NCBI GenBank assembly: GCA_934667425.1
Contig: CAKULV010000074.1
Coordinates: 1-11,059, forward strand
Length of the DNA stretch: 11,059 nucleotides
From: an uncultured Kiritimatiellota bacterium
GTDB lineage: Bacteria > Verrucomicrobiota > Kiritimatiellia > RFP12 > UBA1067
Direction of reading: 5' to 3'
In this document: piece after piece, positions 1 to 7,260 of the stretch
Layout of the letters: every line of letters begins with the position of its first letter
How positions within the stretch are numbered: the first letter of the stretch is position 1
The notes under the pieces: model-generated
The model's database searches: none
Told to the model about the DNA's origin: nothing
What the model saw: the letters and a program-made list of their open reading frames with translations, nothing else
Position numbers and translations under genes: made by a program

Positions 1-102
1 ATGCCATCCTACATCCCGCCTCCCATTGTCCAACTCATTGCCCATACACTATGGTCATTTACTTTGGCAAGTCACCACGCGGCATTAAATTCCGTGCGTC
101 GC
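1..102. other. Upstream region before the rpmH promoter, no gene recognised
   Basis: These bases are more A+T-rich than the rest of the window and contain no coding region I can support. An open frame runs from position 1 into rpmH, but its first 57 codons give an amino acid sequence unlike any L34 leader, so it is only read-through of an open frame. rpmH is often next to dnaA or the origin. I looked for DnaA boxes of the TTATCCACA type on both strands and found none that are convincing. Confidence 0.5.
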
Positions 103-131
103 TTGCGTTTTGAGCCGTTAAATGATATAAT
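103..131 (+). promoter_or_regulatory. Sigma-70-type promoter with extended -10, for rpmH-rnpA-yidD-yidC
   Basis: A -35-like TTGCGT (103-108) is followed after exactly 17 bases by a perfect TATAAT (126-131). TGA directly before the -10 box supplies the extended -10 TGn element. Transcription would start near 138, giving a leader of about 34 bases that carries the Shine-Dalgarno-like GAAAGGA (157-163), 8 bases before the rpmH ATG. Position, spacing and the lack of other candidates make this the likely main promoter of the block. Start-site mapping was not possible here. Confidence 0.8.
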
Positions 132-171
132 CACCTCTCAATTTTTTTCAGAAGACGAAAGGAATGATGAC

Positions 172-309
172 ATGAAGATGATGTGGCAGCCCTCCAAGGT
201 GAAACGCGCGCGCAAGATTGGCTTCCGTGCCCGCAAGGCTACGAAAGGTGGCCGTAAGATTCTCGCGGCCCGGCGTGCCAAGGGGCGCAAGCGCCTGACC
301 CAGGTCTAA
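172..309 (+). CDS. rpmH: 50S ribosomal protein L34
   Basis: This 45-residue, very basic protein is a structural component of the large ribosomal subunit that binds 23S rRNA. The length is typical of L34. The family signature is plain: QPSK at residues 6-9, GFRARKATKGGRKILAARRA at 17-36, and a final GRKRL near the C-terminus. ATG at 172 is chosen because it aligns with the usual MKRTYQPSK start and has GAAAGGA 8 bases upstream; ATGs at 178 and 181 would shorten the conserved N-terminus. Residues 3-5 are MMW where most homologues have RTY or RTF, a small oddity. It is first in the block, directly downstream of the promoter, with rnpA 11 bases after its stop. Identification is essentially certain. 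Confidence 0.97.
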   Translation: MKMMWQPSKVKRARKIGFRARKATKGGRKILAARRAKGRKRLTQV

Positions 310-320
310 GGAATGCGGTG

Positions 321-638
321 ATGTCTACGCGGCTCCCCGGCGCGAAGTACAAGAGCGTCTTCGAATCGGGGCGCGTCCTAAAGGGGCGTCTCATGTCCGC
401 ATGGGTGCTTCGGCACCCAAACGCCGGCCGCAAAGCCGGCGTTGTCGTTTCCAAGAAGAGTTTCCACGATGCCGTGGACCGCAACCGCGCCAAGCGACTG
501 ATGCGGGAGGCGTACCGCCTTCTGGCAGACGAGATGCCGCCCGATTGCGATTGGGTTCTCGTCGGCAGGTCGAGCCTTTCCGGACGGAAGACCAGGGATG
601 TCATGGCAGAGTTGAGGTGGATGTGCGGACGTTGCTGA
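321..638 (+). CDS. rnpA: Ribonuclease P protein component
   Basis: This is the small basic protein subunit (about 105 residues) of RNase P. It binds the catalytic RNA and helps it remove 5' leaders from precursor tRNAs. The family signature RNRAKRLMREAYR occupies residues 54-66 (the RNR motif), preceded by VVVSKKSFHDAV in the central-cleft strand region. The length suits the family, at the short end. The start is either GTG 318 or ATG 321, which lie back to back. ATG 321 is preferred because AAGGA (308-312) is 8 bases away, against 5 for the GTG. The sequence begins 11 bases after rpmH, and its last 16 bases overlap yidD in another frame, so the three are almost certainly co-transcribed. An unusually strong hairpin (420-443) lies within the coding sequence. 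The catalytic RNA gene (rnpB) is not in this window. Confidence 0.94.
   Translation: MSTRLPGAKYKSVFESGRVLKGRLMSAWVLRHPNAGRKAGVVVSKKSFHDAVDRNRAKRLMREAYRLLADEMPPDCDWVLVGRSSLSGRKTRDVMAELRWMCGRC
420..443 (+). repeat. Perfect 9-bp inverted repeat inside rnpA
   Basis: AACGCCGGC (420-428) pairs perfectly with GCCGGCGTT (435-443) across the six-base loop CGCAAA, giving a very G+C-rich stem in the rnpA message. No run of T follows, so it is not a classical intrinsic terminator. The encoded NAGRKAG stretch repeats Ala-Gly, which partly explains the symmetry. It could slow translation or lower downstream expression, but it could equally be a by-product of G+C-rich coding. Confidence 0.45.
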
Positions 639-856
639 TACTCCTCGTCAGGGCCTACCAGGTCTCGTTGAGTCCGCTCTTTTCTGGTTGCTGCCGGTTT
701 GAGCCAAGCTGCTCGAACTACATGATAGAGGCGATTCAGGTTCATGGTGCGGTGAAGGGGACGCTTCTTGGGCTTCGGCGATTGCTGAGGTGCCATCCGT
801 TTGGACGCAGCGGATACGATCCAGTGCCGCCAAAATGTGGTTTTCACAGAAGTTGA
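623..856 (+). CDS. yidD: Membrane protein insertion efficiency factor YidD
   Basis: This 77-residue, membrane-associated protein belongs to the YidD (haemolytic-domain, DUF37) family, thought to aid Sec/YidC-dependent insertion of inner-membrane proteins. The signature is complete: an amphipathic N-terminus (MRTLLILLVRAYQ), CRFEPSCSNY with Cys24 and Cys30, an HG pair near residue 41, RCHP with Cys57, and SGYDPVP. The GTG start at 623 is inferred because it yields the usual M-R-x-L-L beginning and has GAGG (614-617) 5 bases upstream. GTG 617 and TTG 632 are alternatives. The start lies inside the end of rnpA in another frame, a common arrangement in this block, and yidC follows 14 bases after the stop. 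Identity is secure; only the start is uncertain. Confidence 0.9.
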   Translation: MRTLLILLVRAYQVSLSPLFSGCCRFEPSCSNYMIEAIQVHGAVKGTLLGLRRLLRCHPFGRSGYDPVPPKCGFHRS

Positions 857-870
857 GAAGTTAGGGAAAG

Positions 871-2613
871 ATGAACAAGCAAGAGAAGTTTATTGCGGTT
901 TTGCTCGGCCTGTGCCTGGCCGGGTGGTTGTGGTATTCCGTAAGCGAGCAGAAGAAGGCGGCGGAGGCCGCCCGCGCTGCGACGGCCTCGCATCAGGTTG
1001 CGCCTGTCGCGGCCCCGCAGACAAATGCTCCGGCGGCCGTTTCGGCGGCACAGGCCAAAGTGAACGATGCGCCTGAAGCCAATGTCCCTGGAGCGCCTGG
1101 CAAGGTCTCCTATGTGCGCCCGGAGAAGCTCGTGACGCTTTCCAATGCCCAGGAGGTCGTTGTCCTTTCCACGCATGGAGCCGCAGTGAAGAGCGTGACG
1201 CTGCTCGAGTATGCCAGGGACTGCGGGAAGATTTCGGATGGCAATCCCCCTGTCAAGCTTGATTTCGCGGAATCCCCCGCCCTTGCGGCAGATGGCGACT
1301 TCGACATTGCAGAGACGACCCCGGATTCCGTGCTTTTCCGCAATGCGTCCATCGAACGCCGCATCACGCTCAACGGCGGCTTCCAGATGCAGGTAGAGGA
1401 GAAGTCGATCGCCTCGAACGCAATGCCGTCCTCCGTATCGCTCGGCGTGATGACCATGGGTTCGGGCAAGAACGACCTGCTGTCCGTCGATGCGTGGGCG
1501 CTTGGCCCAAAGGGCGGCAGGGTGATGCACTACGGCGAAGAGGAGCCGCTTAAGAGCTTCCTCGTGGCATCGTCCGGCGGATGCTCCGGCAAGAAGAGCG
1601 CGGCCGGCATGCGCGTCACGCAAGACGAGCCAGTGCCCGGGGCGTGCTCGTGGGTGGCGGTAAAGAACCGATTCTTCGTCACGGCGATCTGCGGCATGAG
1701 CGAAGCGGCCGGTGGATTCACTGCGTCGATGACCCGCGATGCCGCCATGCATGACTATGTGCTAAGGAGCGTATCCGCCAAGGTCGATCTCGCCGGAACG
1801 GCGCAGTCCCGTTCCTATACGTTCTACGCCGGGCCGAAGAAGCAGGCCCTGCTGTGGGATCTCGGCATGCGCGATGTGATGGAGTTCGGAATGTGGCGCT
1901 GGGTATGCTATCCGCTCGTGTGGGTGCTGAACCTTTTCCATTCGTGGATCCCGAGCTTCGGCATCGGCATCATACTGCTTACCATACTTGTCCGGCTCGT
2001 GTTCTGGCCGCTTACGCACAAGTCCACCGTGTCGATGCGCCGCATGAGCGAGCTTCAGCCGAAGATGAAGGAGATACGCGAGAAGTTCAAGGACAATCCG
2101 CAGCGTCTCCAGCAGGAGACGTGGGCTCTGTATCGCGACAACAAGGTGAATCCGATGGCGAGCTGCCTGCCCATGCTCGTCCAGATCCCGGTGTTCATCG
2201 CGCTGTTCACCGTCTTGCGTTCGGCAGTCGAGCTGCGCTACGCCCCGTTCCTGTGGATTGCCGACCTTTCGGAGCCGGAGAACCTTTTCCCGAACCTGTT
2301 TTCGTTCATCGGCGGATTGAACATACTCCCGATCCTGATGGCGGCCACGATGGCGCTCCAGTCCGCCCTTACGCCGTCCACCGGAGACAAGCAGCAGCAG
2401 CGGATGATGATGGTCATCATGCCTGTGATGATGCTTGTGATGTTCTATTCGTTCCCGTCGGCCCTGTCGCTTTACTGGACGCTCAGCCAGGTGCTTTCGA
2501 TAGTGCAGATGTGGTACATCCGCAAGAAGTACACGCCCGCGCCGATCGCGGCCTCGGGCGATACCGTAGAGGCGACCGTAGTGACCCGCCAGATGCGCCG
2601 CCATGGCGCCTGA
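871..2613 (+). CDS. yidC: Membrane protein insertase YidC (Oxa1 family)
   Basis: This inner-membrane insertase (580 residues) inserts and folds membrane proteins alone or with SecYEG. An N-terminal membrane segment (about residues 7-23) is followed by an Ala/Pro-rich linker and a large periplasmic domain (about 80-325), with the conserved-type WVAVKNRFFVTAI at 261-273. The C-terminal insertase core (about 330-555) holds the remaining membrane segments and the conserved groove arginine, Arg375 in TILVRLVFWPLTHKS. A charged cytoplasmic hairpin rich in Lys, Glu and Gln (about 390-425) follows. Size and layout match the Gram-negative type, not the short Gram-positive SpoIIIJ type. The tail is short and mildly basic. 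ATG 871 has AGGGA at 863-867 (3 bases away) and GAGAAG at 855-860 (10 bases). It follows yidD in the conserved order and precedes ileS by 37 bases. Confidence 0.96.
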   Translation: MNKQEKFIAVLLGLCLAGWLWYSVSEQKKAAEAARAATASHQVAPVAAPQTNAPAAVSAAQAKVNDAPEANVPGAPGKVSYVRPEKLVTLSNAQEVVVLSTHGAAVKSVTLLEYARDCGKISDGNPPVKLDFAESPALAADGDFDIAETTPDSVLFRNASIERRITLNGGFQMQVEEKSIASNAMPSSVSLGVMTMGSGKNDLLSVDAWALGPKGGRVMHYGEEEPLKSFLVASSGGCSGKKSAAGMRVTQDEPVPGACSWVAVKNRFFVTAICGMSEAAGGFTASMTRDAAMHDYVLRSVSAKVDLAGTAQSRSYTFYAGPKKQALLWDLGMRDVMEFGMWRWVCYPLVWVLNLFHSWIPSFGIGIILLTILVRLVFWPLTHKSTVSMRRMSELQPKMKEIREKFKDNPQRLQQETWALYRDNKVNPMASCLPMLVQIPVFIALFTVLRSAVELRYAPFLWIADLSEPENLFPNLFSFIGGLNILPILMAATMALQSALTPSTGDKQQQRMMMVIMPVMMLVMFYSFPSALSLYWTLSQVLSIVQMWYIRKKYTPAPIAASGDTVEATVVTRQMRRHGA

Positions 2614-2650
2614 TCGCCTGGGTTGACTGAAGGGAAGAGAGGTTCGGTAT

Positions 2651-5600
2651 ATGTTCAAGCCCGTTTCAAACAAGGTTGCCTTTCCGAAGATGGAGGAGGA
2701 GATCCTCGCGTTCTGGGAGGAGGACGGCACGTTCCTCAAGTCGCTGAAGAAGAACGAGGGCGGCGATCGCTACAAGTTCTACGACGGCCCTCCGTTTGCG
2801 ACGGGGCTGCCCCACTACGGGCATCTGCTCGCCGGAACGATCAAGGACATAGTTCCGAGATACCAGACGATGCGCGGAAAGTACGTCGAGCGCCGCTTCG
2901 GGTGGGATACGCACGGGCTTCCGATCGAGGCTCTGGCGCAGGATGCGCTTGGCGTCGCCGGGGCGCCGGAGATAAAGGCGCTGGGCGTGGACAAATTCAA
3001 CGAGCAGTGCCGCTCGATGGTGCTGAAGTATGTGGGCGAATGGCGCAAGACCGTGACGCGCATGGGGCGCTGGGTCGATTTCGACCATGACTACAAGACG
3101 ATGGACCCGGAGTTCATGGAGACCATCTGGTGGGTGTTCAAGCAGCTTTGGAACCAGGGCCGCGTATACAAGAGCCACCGCATCATGCCGTATTCGTGGA
3201 AACTGTCCACGCCGCTGTCGAACTTCGAGGCAGGCAGCAACTACAAGGACGTGCAGGCCCAGACCGTCACGGTGCGCACGAAGGCCCTCGCCGCCGAGAG
3301 CGCCGAGATGAAGAGGCTCCTCGCGGACGAGAAGTCCGTATATCTCCTTGTGTGGACGACCACTCCATGGACGCTCCCGGAGAACCTGATGATGTGCGTC
3401 GGCGCGGAGATCGACTACGTGGCGGTTCGAGACCTCACGGATCCGGATCGCCCCGTGTACCTCATGGCGGAGGCCCGCCTCCAGCATGTGTTCAAGAAGC
3501 CGGAGCAGTGCGAGGTCGTCATGCGCTGCAAGGGCACCGCCCTCAAGGGGATGTCGTACGAGCCGATCTTCCCGTATTATGCCGCCGAGAAGGCGAACGG
3601 CGCGTTCAGGGTGCTCAACGACGACTACGTCACCACGGACGATGGCGTGGGCATCGTGCACATCGCCCCGGCCTACGGCGAGGACGACTTCCGCGTCTGC
3701 CAGGAGGCCGGGCTTAAGGCATTCGTCGATCCGCTCGATTCCTCCTGCAGGTTCACGGCGGAGATACCCGAGTACGAAGGCCGATTCTGCATGGATTGCG
3801 ACAGGGACATCATCCGCCGCCTGAAGGCCGAAGGGAAGCTTGTCCACCAGGCGACGATCGTACACGCATACCCGTTCTGCGACAGGACGGATACTCCGCT
3901 CGTGTATCGCGCCATAGATGCCTGGTACGTGCGGGTCGAGGATCTTCACGAGCGGCTTGCGCGGAACAACGCCACCGTGCATTGGACTCCTGACTATGTT
4001 GGCGAAAAGCGCTTCGGTAACTGGCTCGGCGAGGCCCGCGACTGGAACATATCGCGCAACAGGTTCTGGGGCAGCTGCATTCCGGTGTGGATAAACGACG
4101 ACGATCCGAAAGACATGATATGCGTCGGATCAGTCAGGGAGCTTGAGGAGCTGTCGGGCGAGAAGGTATCCGACCTGCACAAGCACCACATCGACAAGAT
4201 CGTCATACGGAAGGACGGAAAGACATACCACCGTACGCCGGAGGTGCTTGACTGCTGGTTCGAGTCCGGCTCGATGCCGTACGCGCAGCAGCACTACATG
4301 GGGGAAAATGGCGGGACGCACATTTCGGACATCTTCCCGGCCGATTTCATCGCCGAGGGACTTGACCAGACACGCGGCTGGTTCTACACCCTGATGGTGC
4401 TTGGGACGTGCCTTTTCGACAAGGCTCCGTACAGGAACGTGATCGTCAATGGGCTTGTTCTCGCCGAAGACGGCAAAAAGATGTCCAAGCGGCTCAAGAA
4501 CTATCCCGACCCGACGAAGATGCTCGACACGTACGGCGCGGATGCGATTCGCCTGTATCTCATCTACTCGCCGGTCGTCCGGGCAGAGAACCTGAAGTTC
4601 TCCGAGAATGGCGTGAAGCAGCTCATGCGCGACCTGCTCATCCCGTGGTGGAACGCATATTCGTTCTTCGTTACATATGCGAACGTCGACAGGTTTGACG
4701 ATCGGGAGGTCGTGTATCCTAAATCCGAGAACGTCCTCGACCGGTGGATAGTCTCGTCGATGGAGACGCTGATAGCCGATGTCACGGCGGCCATGGACGC
4801 CTACGACCTGCAGAAGTCGGTGCGCCCGTTCGTGAAGTTCATCGAAGACCTCACGAACTGGTACATCCGCCGTTCGCGCCGCCGCTTCTGGAAGTCGCAG
4901 AACGACGGAGACAAGCTGTGCGCATACCGCACTCTGCGCTATGTGCTGGTGCAGCTCGCGAAGGTCGCGGCCCCGTTCACGCCTTTCATGGCCGAGGAGA
5001 TATACCGCAACCTCAGGGGGGCAGGCGATCCCGAATCGGTGCATCTTTGTTCGTTCCCGACGGCGAACGCCGCCGCTCGCGACCTGGCACTCGAAAGGCG
5101 CATGGCGGATGTGCAGGTGGCCGTCGAGCTCGGCCGCAGGCTGCGGGCCGACAATGACCTCAAGGTGCGCCAGCCGCTGTCGGCGCTGAAGATCGCTGGC
5201 GGCGACGTCGCGGGGCTCGAAAGCCTAATAGAGGATGAGCTCAACGTCAAGTCCGTGGTGTTCGTCGCAGACGAGACGGAACTGTGCGACATCTCCTGCA
5301 AGGCGAACTTCAAGACGCTCGGCAAGAAGTGCGGACCGAAGATGAAGGCCGTCGCCGCGGCGATAGCAAGCGGATCTCAAGAGATCGTCGGGCTATGCAC
5401 AGGCAAGGGCGGCGAATCGGCCGCCGTGGTCCTGGAAGGGGTGCAGGTGACGGCCGAAGACGTTCTCGTTACGCGTACGCCGAAGGCTGGACTCGTGGTC
5501 GCCTCGCAAGGTGAAGTTGTCGTAGGGCTTGAGACGGCCCTTTCGCCGGAACTTGTCGCGGAAGGACTGGCGCGTGAGTTCGTTTCCAGGGTGCAGTCCA

Positions 5601-5812
5601 TGCGCAAGGAGGCGGACTTCGAGGTCACCCAGCGCATCGAGCTGCGTGTCGGCTGTGACGATGAGGTCAGGGCCGCCCTGGAATCGCATCGCGACTACGT
5701 AATGAACGAGACGTTGACTACGGCGTTGCTGTTCGATCCCGCGCAGGACGCCGGCGTGGACATCAACGGACATCCCGTTTCCGTCAAGGTTTCGCCGGTT
5801 ACTGTCTCATAG
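2651..5812 (+). CDS. ileS: Isoleucyl-tRNA synthetase, type 2 (eukaryote-like)
   Basis: This class I aminoacyl-tRNA synthetase charges tRNA-Ile with isoleucine in the cytoplasm. At 1053 residues it is longer than the E. coli-type enzyme. The class I signatures are HYGH (55-58) and KMSKR (610-614), the latter in place of KMSKS. The CP1 editing domain, which hydrolyses Val-tRNA-Ile, shows TTPWTLP at 237-243 and VHIAPAYGEDD at 336-346. DCWFESGSMPYAQ begins at 534 and GLDQTRGWFYTLM follows it. A helical anticodon-binding domain starts near 680, with NWYIRRSRRRFW inside. The C-terminal 200 or so residues lack the Cys-rich zinc finger of type 1 enzymes and match what I expect of a type 2 C-terminal domain. 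ATG 2651 has AGAGAGG 8 bases upstream. Type 2 enzymes are known for reduced mupirocin sensitivity; whether that holds here is inference. The gene is probably co-transcribed with yidC. Confidence 0.96.
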   Translation: MFKPVSNKVAFPKMEEEILAFWEEDGTFLKSLKKNEGGDRYKFYDGPPFATGLPHYGHLLAGTIKDIVPRYQTMRGKYVERRFGWDTHGLPIEALAQDALGVAGAPEIKALGVDKFNEQCRSMVLKYVGEWRKTVTRMGRWVDFDHDYKTMDPEFMETIWWVFKQLWNQGRVYKSHRIMPYSWKLSTPLSNFEAGSNYKDVQAQTVTVRTKALAAESAEMKRLLADEKSVYLLVWTTTPWTLPENLMMCVGAEIDYVAVRDLTDPDRPVYLMAEARLQHVFKKPEQCEVVMRCKGTALKGMSYEPIFPYYAAEKANGAFRVLNDDYVTTDDGVGIVHIAPAYGEDDFRVCQEAGLKAFVDPLDSSCRFTAEIPEYEGRFCMDCDRDIIRRLKAEGKLVHQATIVHAYPFCDRTDTPLVYRAIDAWYVRVEDLHERLARNNATVHWTPDYVGEKRFGNWLGEARDWNISRNRFWGSCIPVWINDDDPKDMICVGSVRELEELSGEKVSDLHKHHIDKIVIRKDGKTYHRTPEVLDCWFESGSMPYAQQHYMGENGGTHISDIFPADFIAEGLDQTRGWFYTLMVLGTCLFDKAPYRNVIVNGLVLAEDGKKMSKRLKNYPDPTKMLDTYGADAIRLYLIYSPVVRAENLKFSENGVKQLMRDLLIPWWNAYSFFVTYANVDRFDDREVVYPKSENVLDRWIVSSMETLIADVTAAMDAYDLQKSVRPFVKFIEDLTNWYIRRSRRRFWKSQNDGDKLCAYRTLRYVLVQLAKVAAPFTPFMAEEIYRNLRGAGDPESVHLCSFPTANAAARDLALERRMADVQVAVELGRRLRADNDLKVRQPLSALKIAGGDVAGLESLIEDELNVKSVVFVADETELCDISCKANFKTLGKKCGPKMKAVAAAIASGSQEIVGLCTGKGGESAAVVLEGVQVTAEDVLVTRTPKAGLVVASQGEVVVGLETALSPELVAEGLAREFVSRVQSMRKEADFEVTQRIELRVGCDDEVRAALESHRDYVMNETLTTALLFDPAQDAGVDINGHPVSVKVSPVTVS

Positions 5813-5818
5813 GATTTG

Positions 5819-5827
5819 TGGTATAAT
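5819..5827 (+). promoter_or_regulatory. Extended -10 promoter for ilvE
   Basis: A perfect TATAAT (5822-5827) preceded by TGG forms an extended -10 element only 6 bases after the ileS stop. The -35 position at 17-base spacing (5799-5804) reads TTACTG, a poor match, and lies inside the ileS coding end. Extended -10 promoters are known to tolerate a weak -35. Transcription would start near 5834, leaving a leader of about 18 bases with AAAGG (5841-5845) before ilvE. This suggests ilvE and the genes behind it can be expressed apart from ileS. Confidence 0.65.
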
Positions 5828-5851
5828 CCCAAAGTCAAAGAAAGGTGCAAT

Positions 5852-6868
5852 ATGCCAAACATTGATTGGAAAAGTCTTGGGTTCGGTTTTTCGGACGTAA
5901 ACTGCCATATCCGCTACGTATGGCGGGACGGCAAGTGGGGAGAGGCGGAGTTCGTGAAGGATCCGCACATCACGATGCACATCGGCGCAAGCTGCCTCCA
6001 CTACGGGCAGGAGTGCTTCGAGGGGTTGAAGGCGTTCCGGCAGAAGGACGGAAGGGTCGTAATATTCCGTCCAGAGGGGAATGCGGAGCGCATGCACCGC
6101 ACTGCGGAGCGGACTGTGATGGCTCCGGTGCCGGTCGAGATGTTTGTCGAGGCCGCCGAGAAGGTAGTGAGGGCCAACATCGAGTATGTGCCGCCGTACG
6201 GGACTGGCGGGTCTCTGTACATCCGTCCGCTGCTGATCGGCACTGGCCCGCAGATCGGTGTCGCACCCGCAAAGGAGTACACGTTCTTGATGATGGTGAT
6301 GCCGGTCGGGGCATACTACAAGGGTGGACTGAAGCCTGTCCGCGCCGTGATACTTGACGACTGGGATCGCGCGGCCCCTCATGGGATGGGCGATGTCAAG
6401 GTTGGCGGAAACTATGCGGCTTCGCTCTTCGCCCACGAAAAGGCGAAGAAGGAGGGCTGGCCCGTGGAGCTTTACCTTGACGCGAAGGAGCACAAGTACG
6501 TCGAGGAATTCTCCACGTCCAACTTCATCGGAATCAAGGCTGACGGCACGTATGTCACGCCTGACAGCCATTCGGTGCTTCCTTCGATCACGAACATGTC
6601 GCTGAAGCAGTGCGCCGCCGACCTTGGATGGAAGGTGGAGTGCCGCAAGATACCGTATGAGGAGATAAGGGAATTCTCCGAAGTTGCGGCCTGCGGAACG
6701 GCGGTTGTGGTTACGCCCGTGTGGGAAATCACGCGCGGAAGCGAAGTCATCAAGATCAGCGAGCCGGATGCGGTCGGGCCGCACCTGCAGAAACTCTTCG
6801 ACACGGTGCAGGGCATACAGTACGGGGTGCTTCCCGATACGCACGGCTGGTGTCACGAGGTCAAGTAG
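5852..6868 (+). CDS. ilvE: Branched-chain amino acid aminotransferase
   Basis: This PLP-dependent class IV aminotransferase (338 residues) reversibly moves the amino group between glutamate and the 2-oxo acids of valine, leucine and isoleucine, the last step of their synthesis. It resembles the longer, eukaryote-like subfamily. Visible features are HYGQECFEGLKAFR from residue 50, the cofactor-binding lysine Lys183 in GDVKVGGNYAASL, Glu219 in YVEEFSTSNF, and a C-terminal ACGTAVVVTPV phosphate/substrate-loop motif. The ATG at 5852 is preferred over an in-frame extension to 5816, because AAAGG lies 6 bases upstream, the extension would overlap the promoter, and the family has no matching extra residues. 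It has its own promoter. The next gene starts 5 bases after its stop. Its link with ileS (charging of isoleucine) is a loose metabolic connection only. Confidence 0.94.
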   Translation: MPNIDWKSLGFGFSDVNCHIRYVWRDGKWGEAEFVKDPHITMHIGASCLHYGQECFEGLKAFRQKDGRVVIFRPEGNAERMHRTAERTVMAPVPVEMFVEAAEKVVRANIEYVPPYGTGGSLYIRPLLIGTGPQIGVAPAKEYTFLMMVMPVGAYYKGGLKPVRAVILDDWDRAAPHGMGDVKVGGNYAASLFAHEKAKKEGWPVELYLDAKEHKYVEEFSTSNFIGIKADGTYVTPDSHSVLPSITNMSLKQCAADLGWKVECRKIPYEEIREFSEVAACGTAVVVTPVWEITRGSEVIKISEPDAVGPHLQKLFDTVQGIQYGVLPDTHGWCHEVK

Positions 6869-6873
6869 CCCAT

Positions 6874-7260
6874 ATGGCCGAAGAGGCGGTATCCGTTGTT
6901 GCGCTCACGGAAGAGCGCCTGAAGCTCGAGCGCGAGGCGTTCGAGATAGAGCGGAGCCGCCTGCAGGCCGCGAGGGACCGGGCGGAGGCTGAGTTGAAGG
7001 TGGCCAGGTCGCACCATCCGATACTTGTCTTCGCCTCGGTATCGCTTCTTTCACTCGTCGCGTTTGCGGGCGGAATCCTGCTTGGCATCTCGGTAAACGA
7101 AGGCAGGCACCAGCGTCTGCGCGATGCGCGCCTCAAGGAGGCTCTTTCGCAGCTTGGCGGCATGGCCGATGCCACTTCCTCGTCCACAAATCGCGTTACG
7201 CTTGGCGTAGGGTCGAAACTTGATCCGGGGCGGAGCGTTTCGGTAGTGGTGTTCCAATGA
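6874..7260 (+). CDS. Hypothetical coiled-coil, single-span membrane protein
   Basis: I do not recognise this 128-residue protein. Residues about 11-46 are dense in Glu, Arg, Leu and Ala with heptad-like spacing (LTEERLKLEREAFEIERSR) and should form a coiled coil. Residues about 49-72 are a clear membrane segment (ILVFASVSLLSLVAFAGGIL), and a soluble tail of about 55 residues follows. Basic residues flank both sides of the span, so orientation is unclear. The ATG lies 5 bases after the ilvE stop, with only GAGG 13 bases upstream, so translation may depend on readthrough coupling from ilvE. The stop overlaps the next ATG (ATGA), which ties it to the BatD-like protein and suggests the two act together at the membrane; this is inference from context alone. 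Codon pattern and open frame support a real gene. Confidence 0.75.
   Translation: MAEEAVSVVALTEERLKLEREAFEIERSRLQAARDRAEAELKVARSHHPILVFASVSLLSLVAFAGGILLGISVNEGRHQRLRDARLKEALSQLGGMADATSSSTNRVTLGVGSKLDPGRSVSVVVFQ

Noticed and set aside
1..120. Possible replication origin beside rpmH
   Set aside because: The location is suggestive, but no convincing DnaA boxes or A+T-rich repeats are visible in these few bases.
1..171. Open frame from position 1 that would extend rpmH by 57 residues
   Set aside because: The extension is not L34-like, lies over the promoter (103-131), and the ATG at 172 matches the family start with a good ribosome binding site.
844..1752. Long open frame on the - strand (302 residues) opposite yidC
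   Set aside because: It is antisense to the well-supported yidC, has an Arg/His-rich composition typical of reversed G+C-rich codons, and no recognisable motif.
2614..2650. Terminator or promoter between yidC and ileS
   Set aside because: Only a purine-rich ribosome binding region is visible in these 37 bases; there is no hairpin and no -10/-35 pair.
2666..3982. Long open frame on the - strand (438 residues) opposite ileS
   Set aside because: It lies entirely within ileS, whose motifs cover the region; composition and lack of motifs mark it as a shadow frame.
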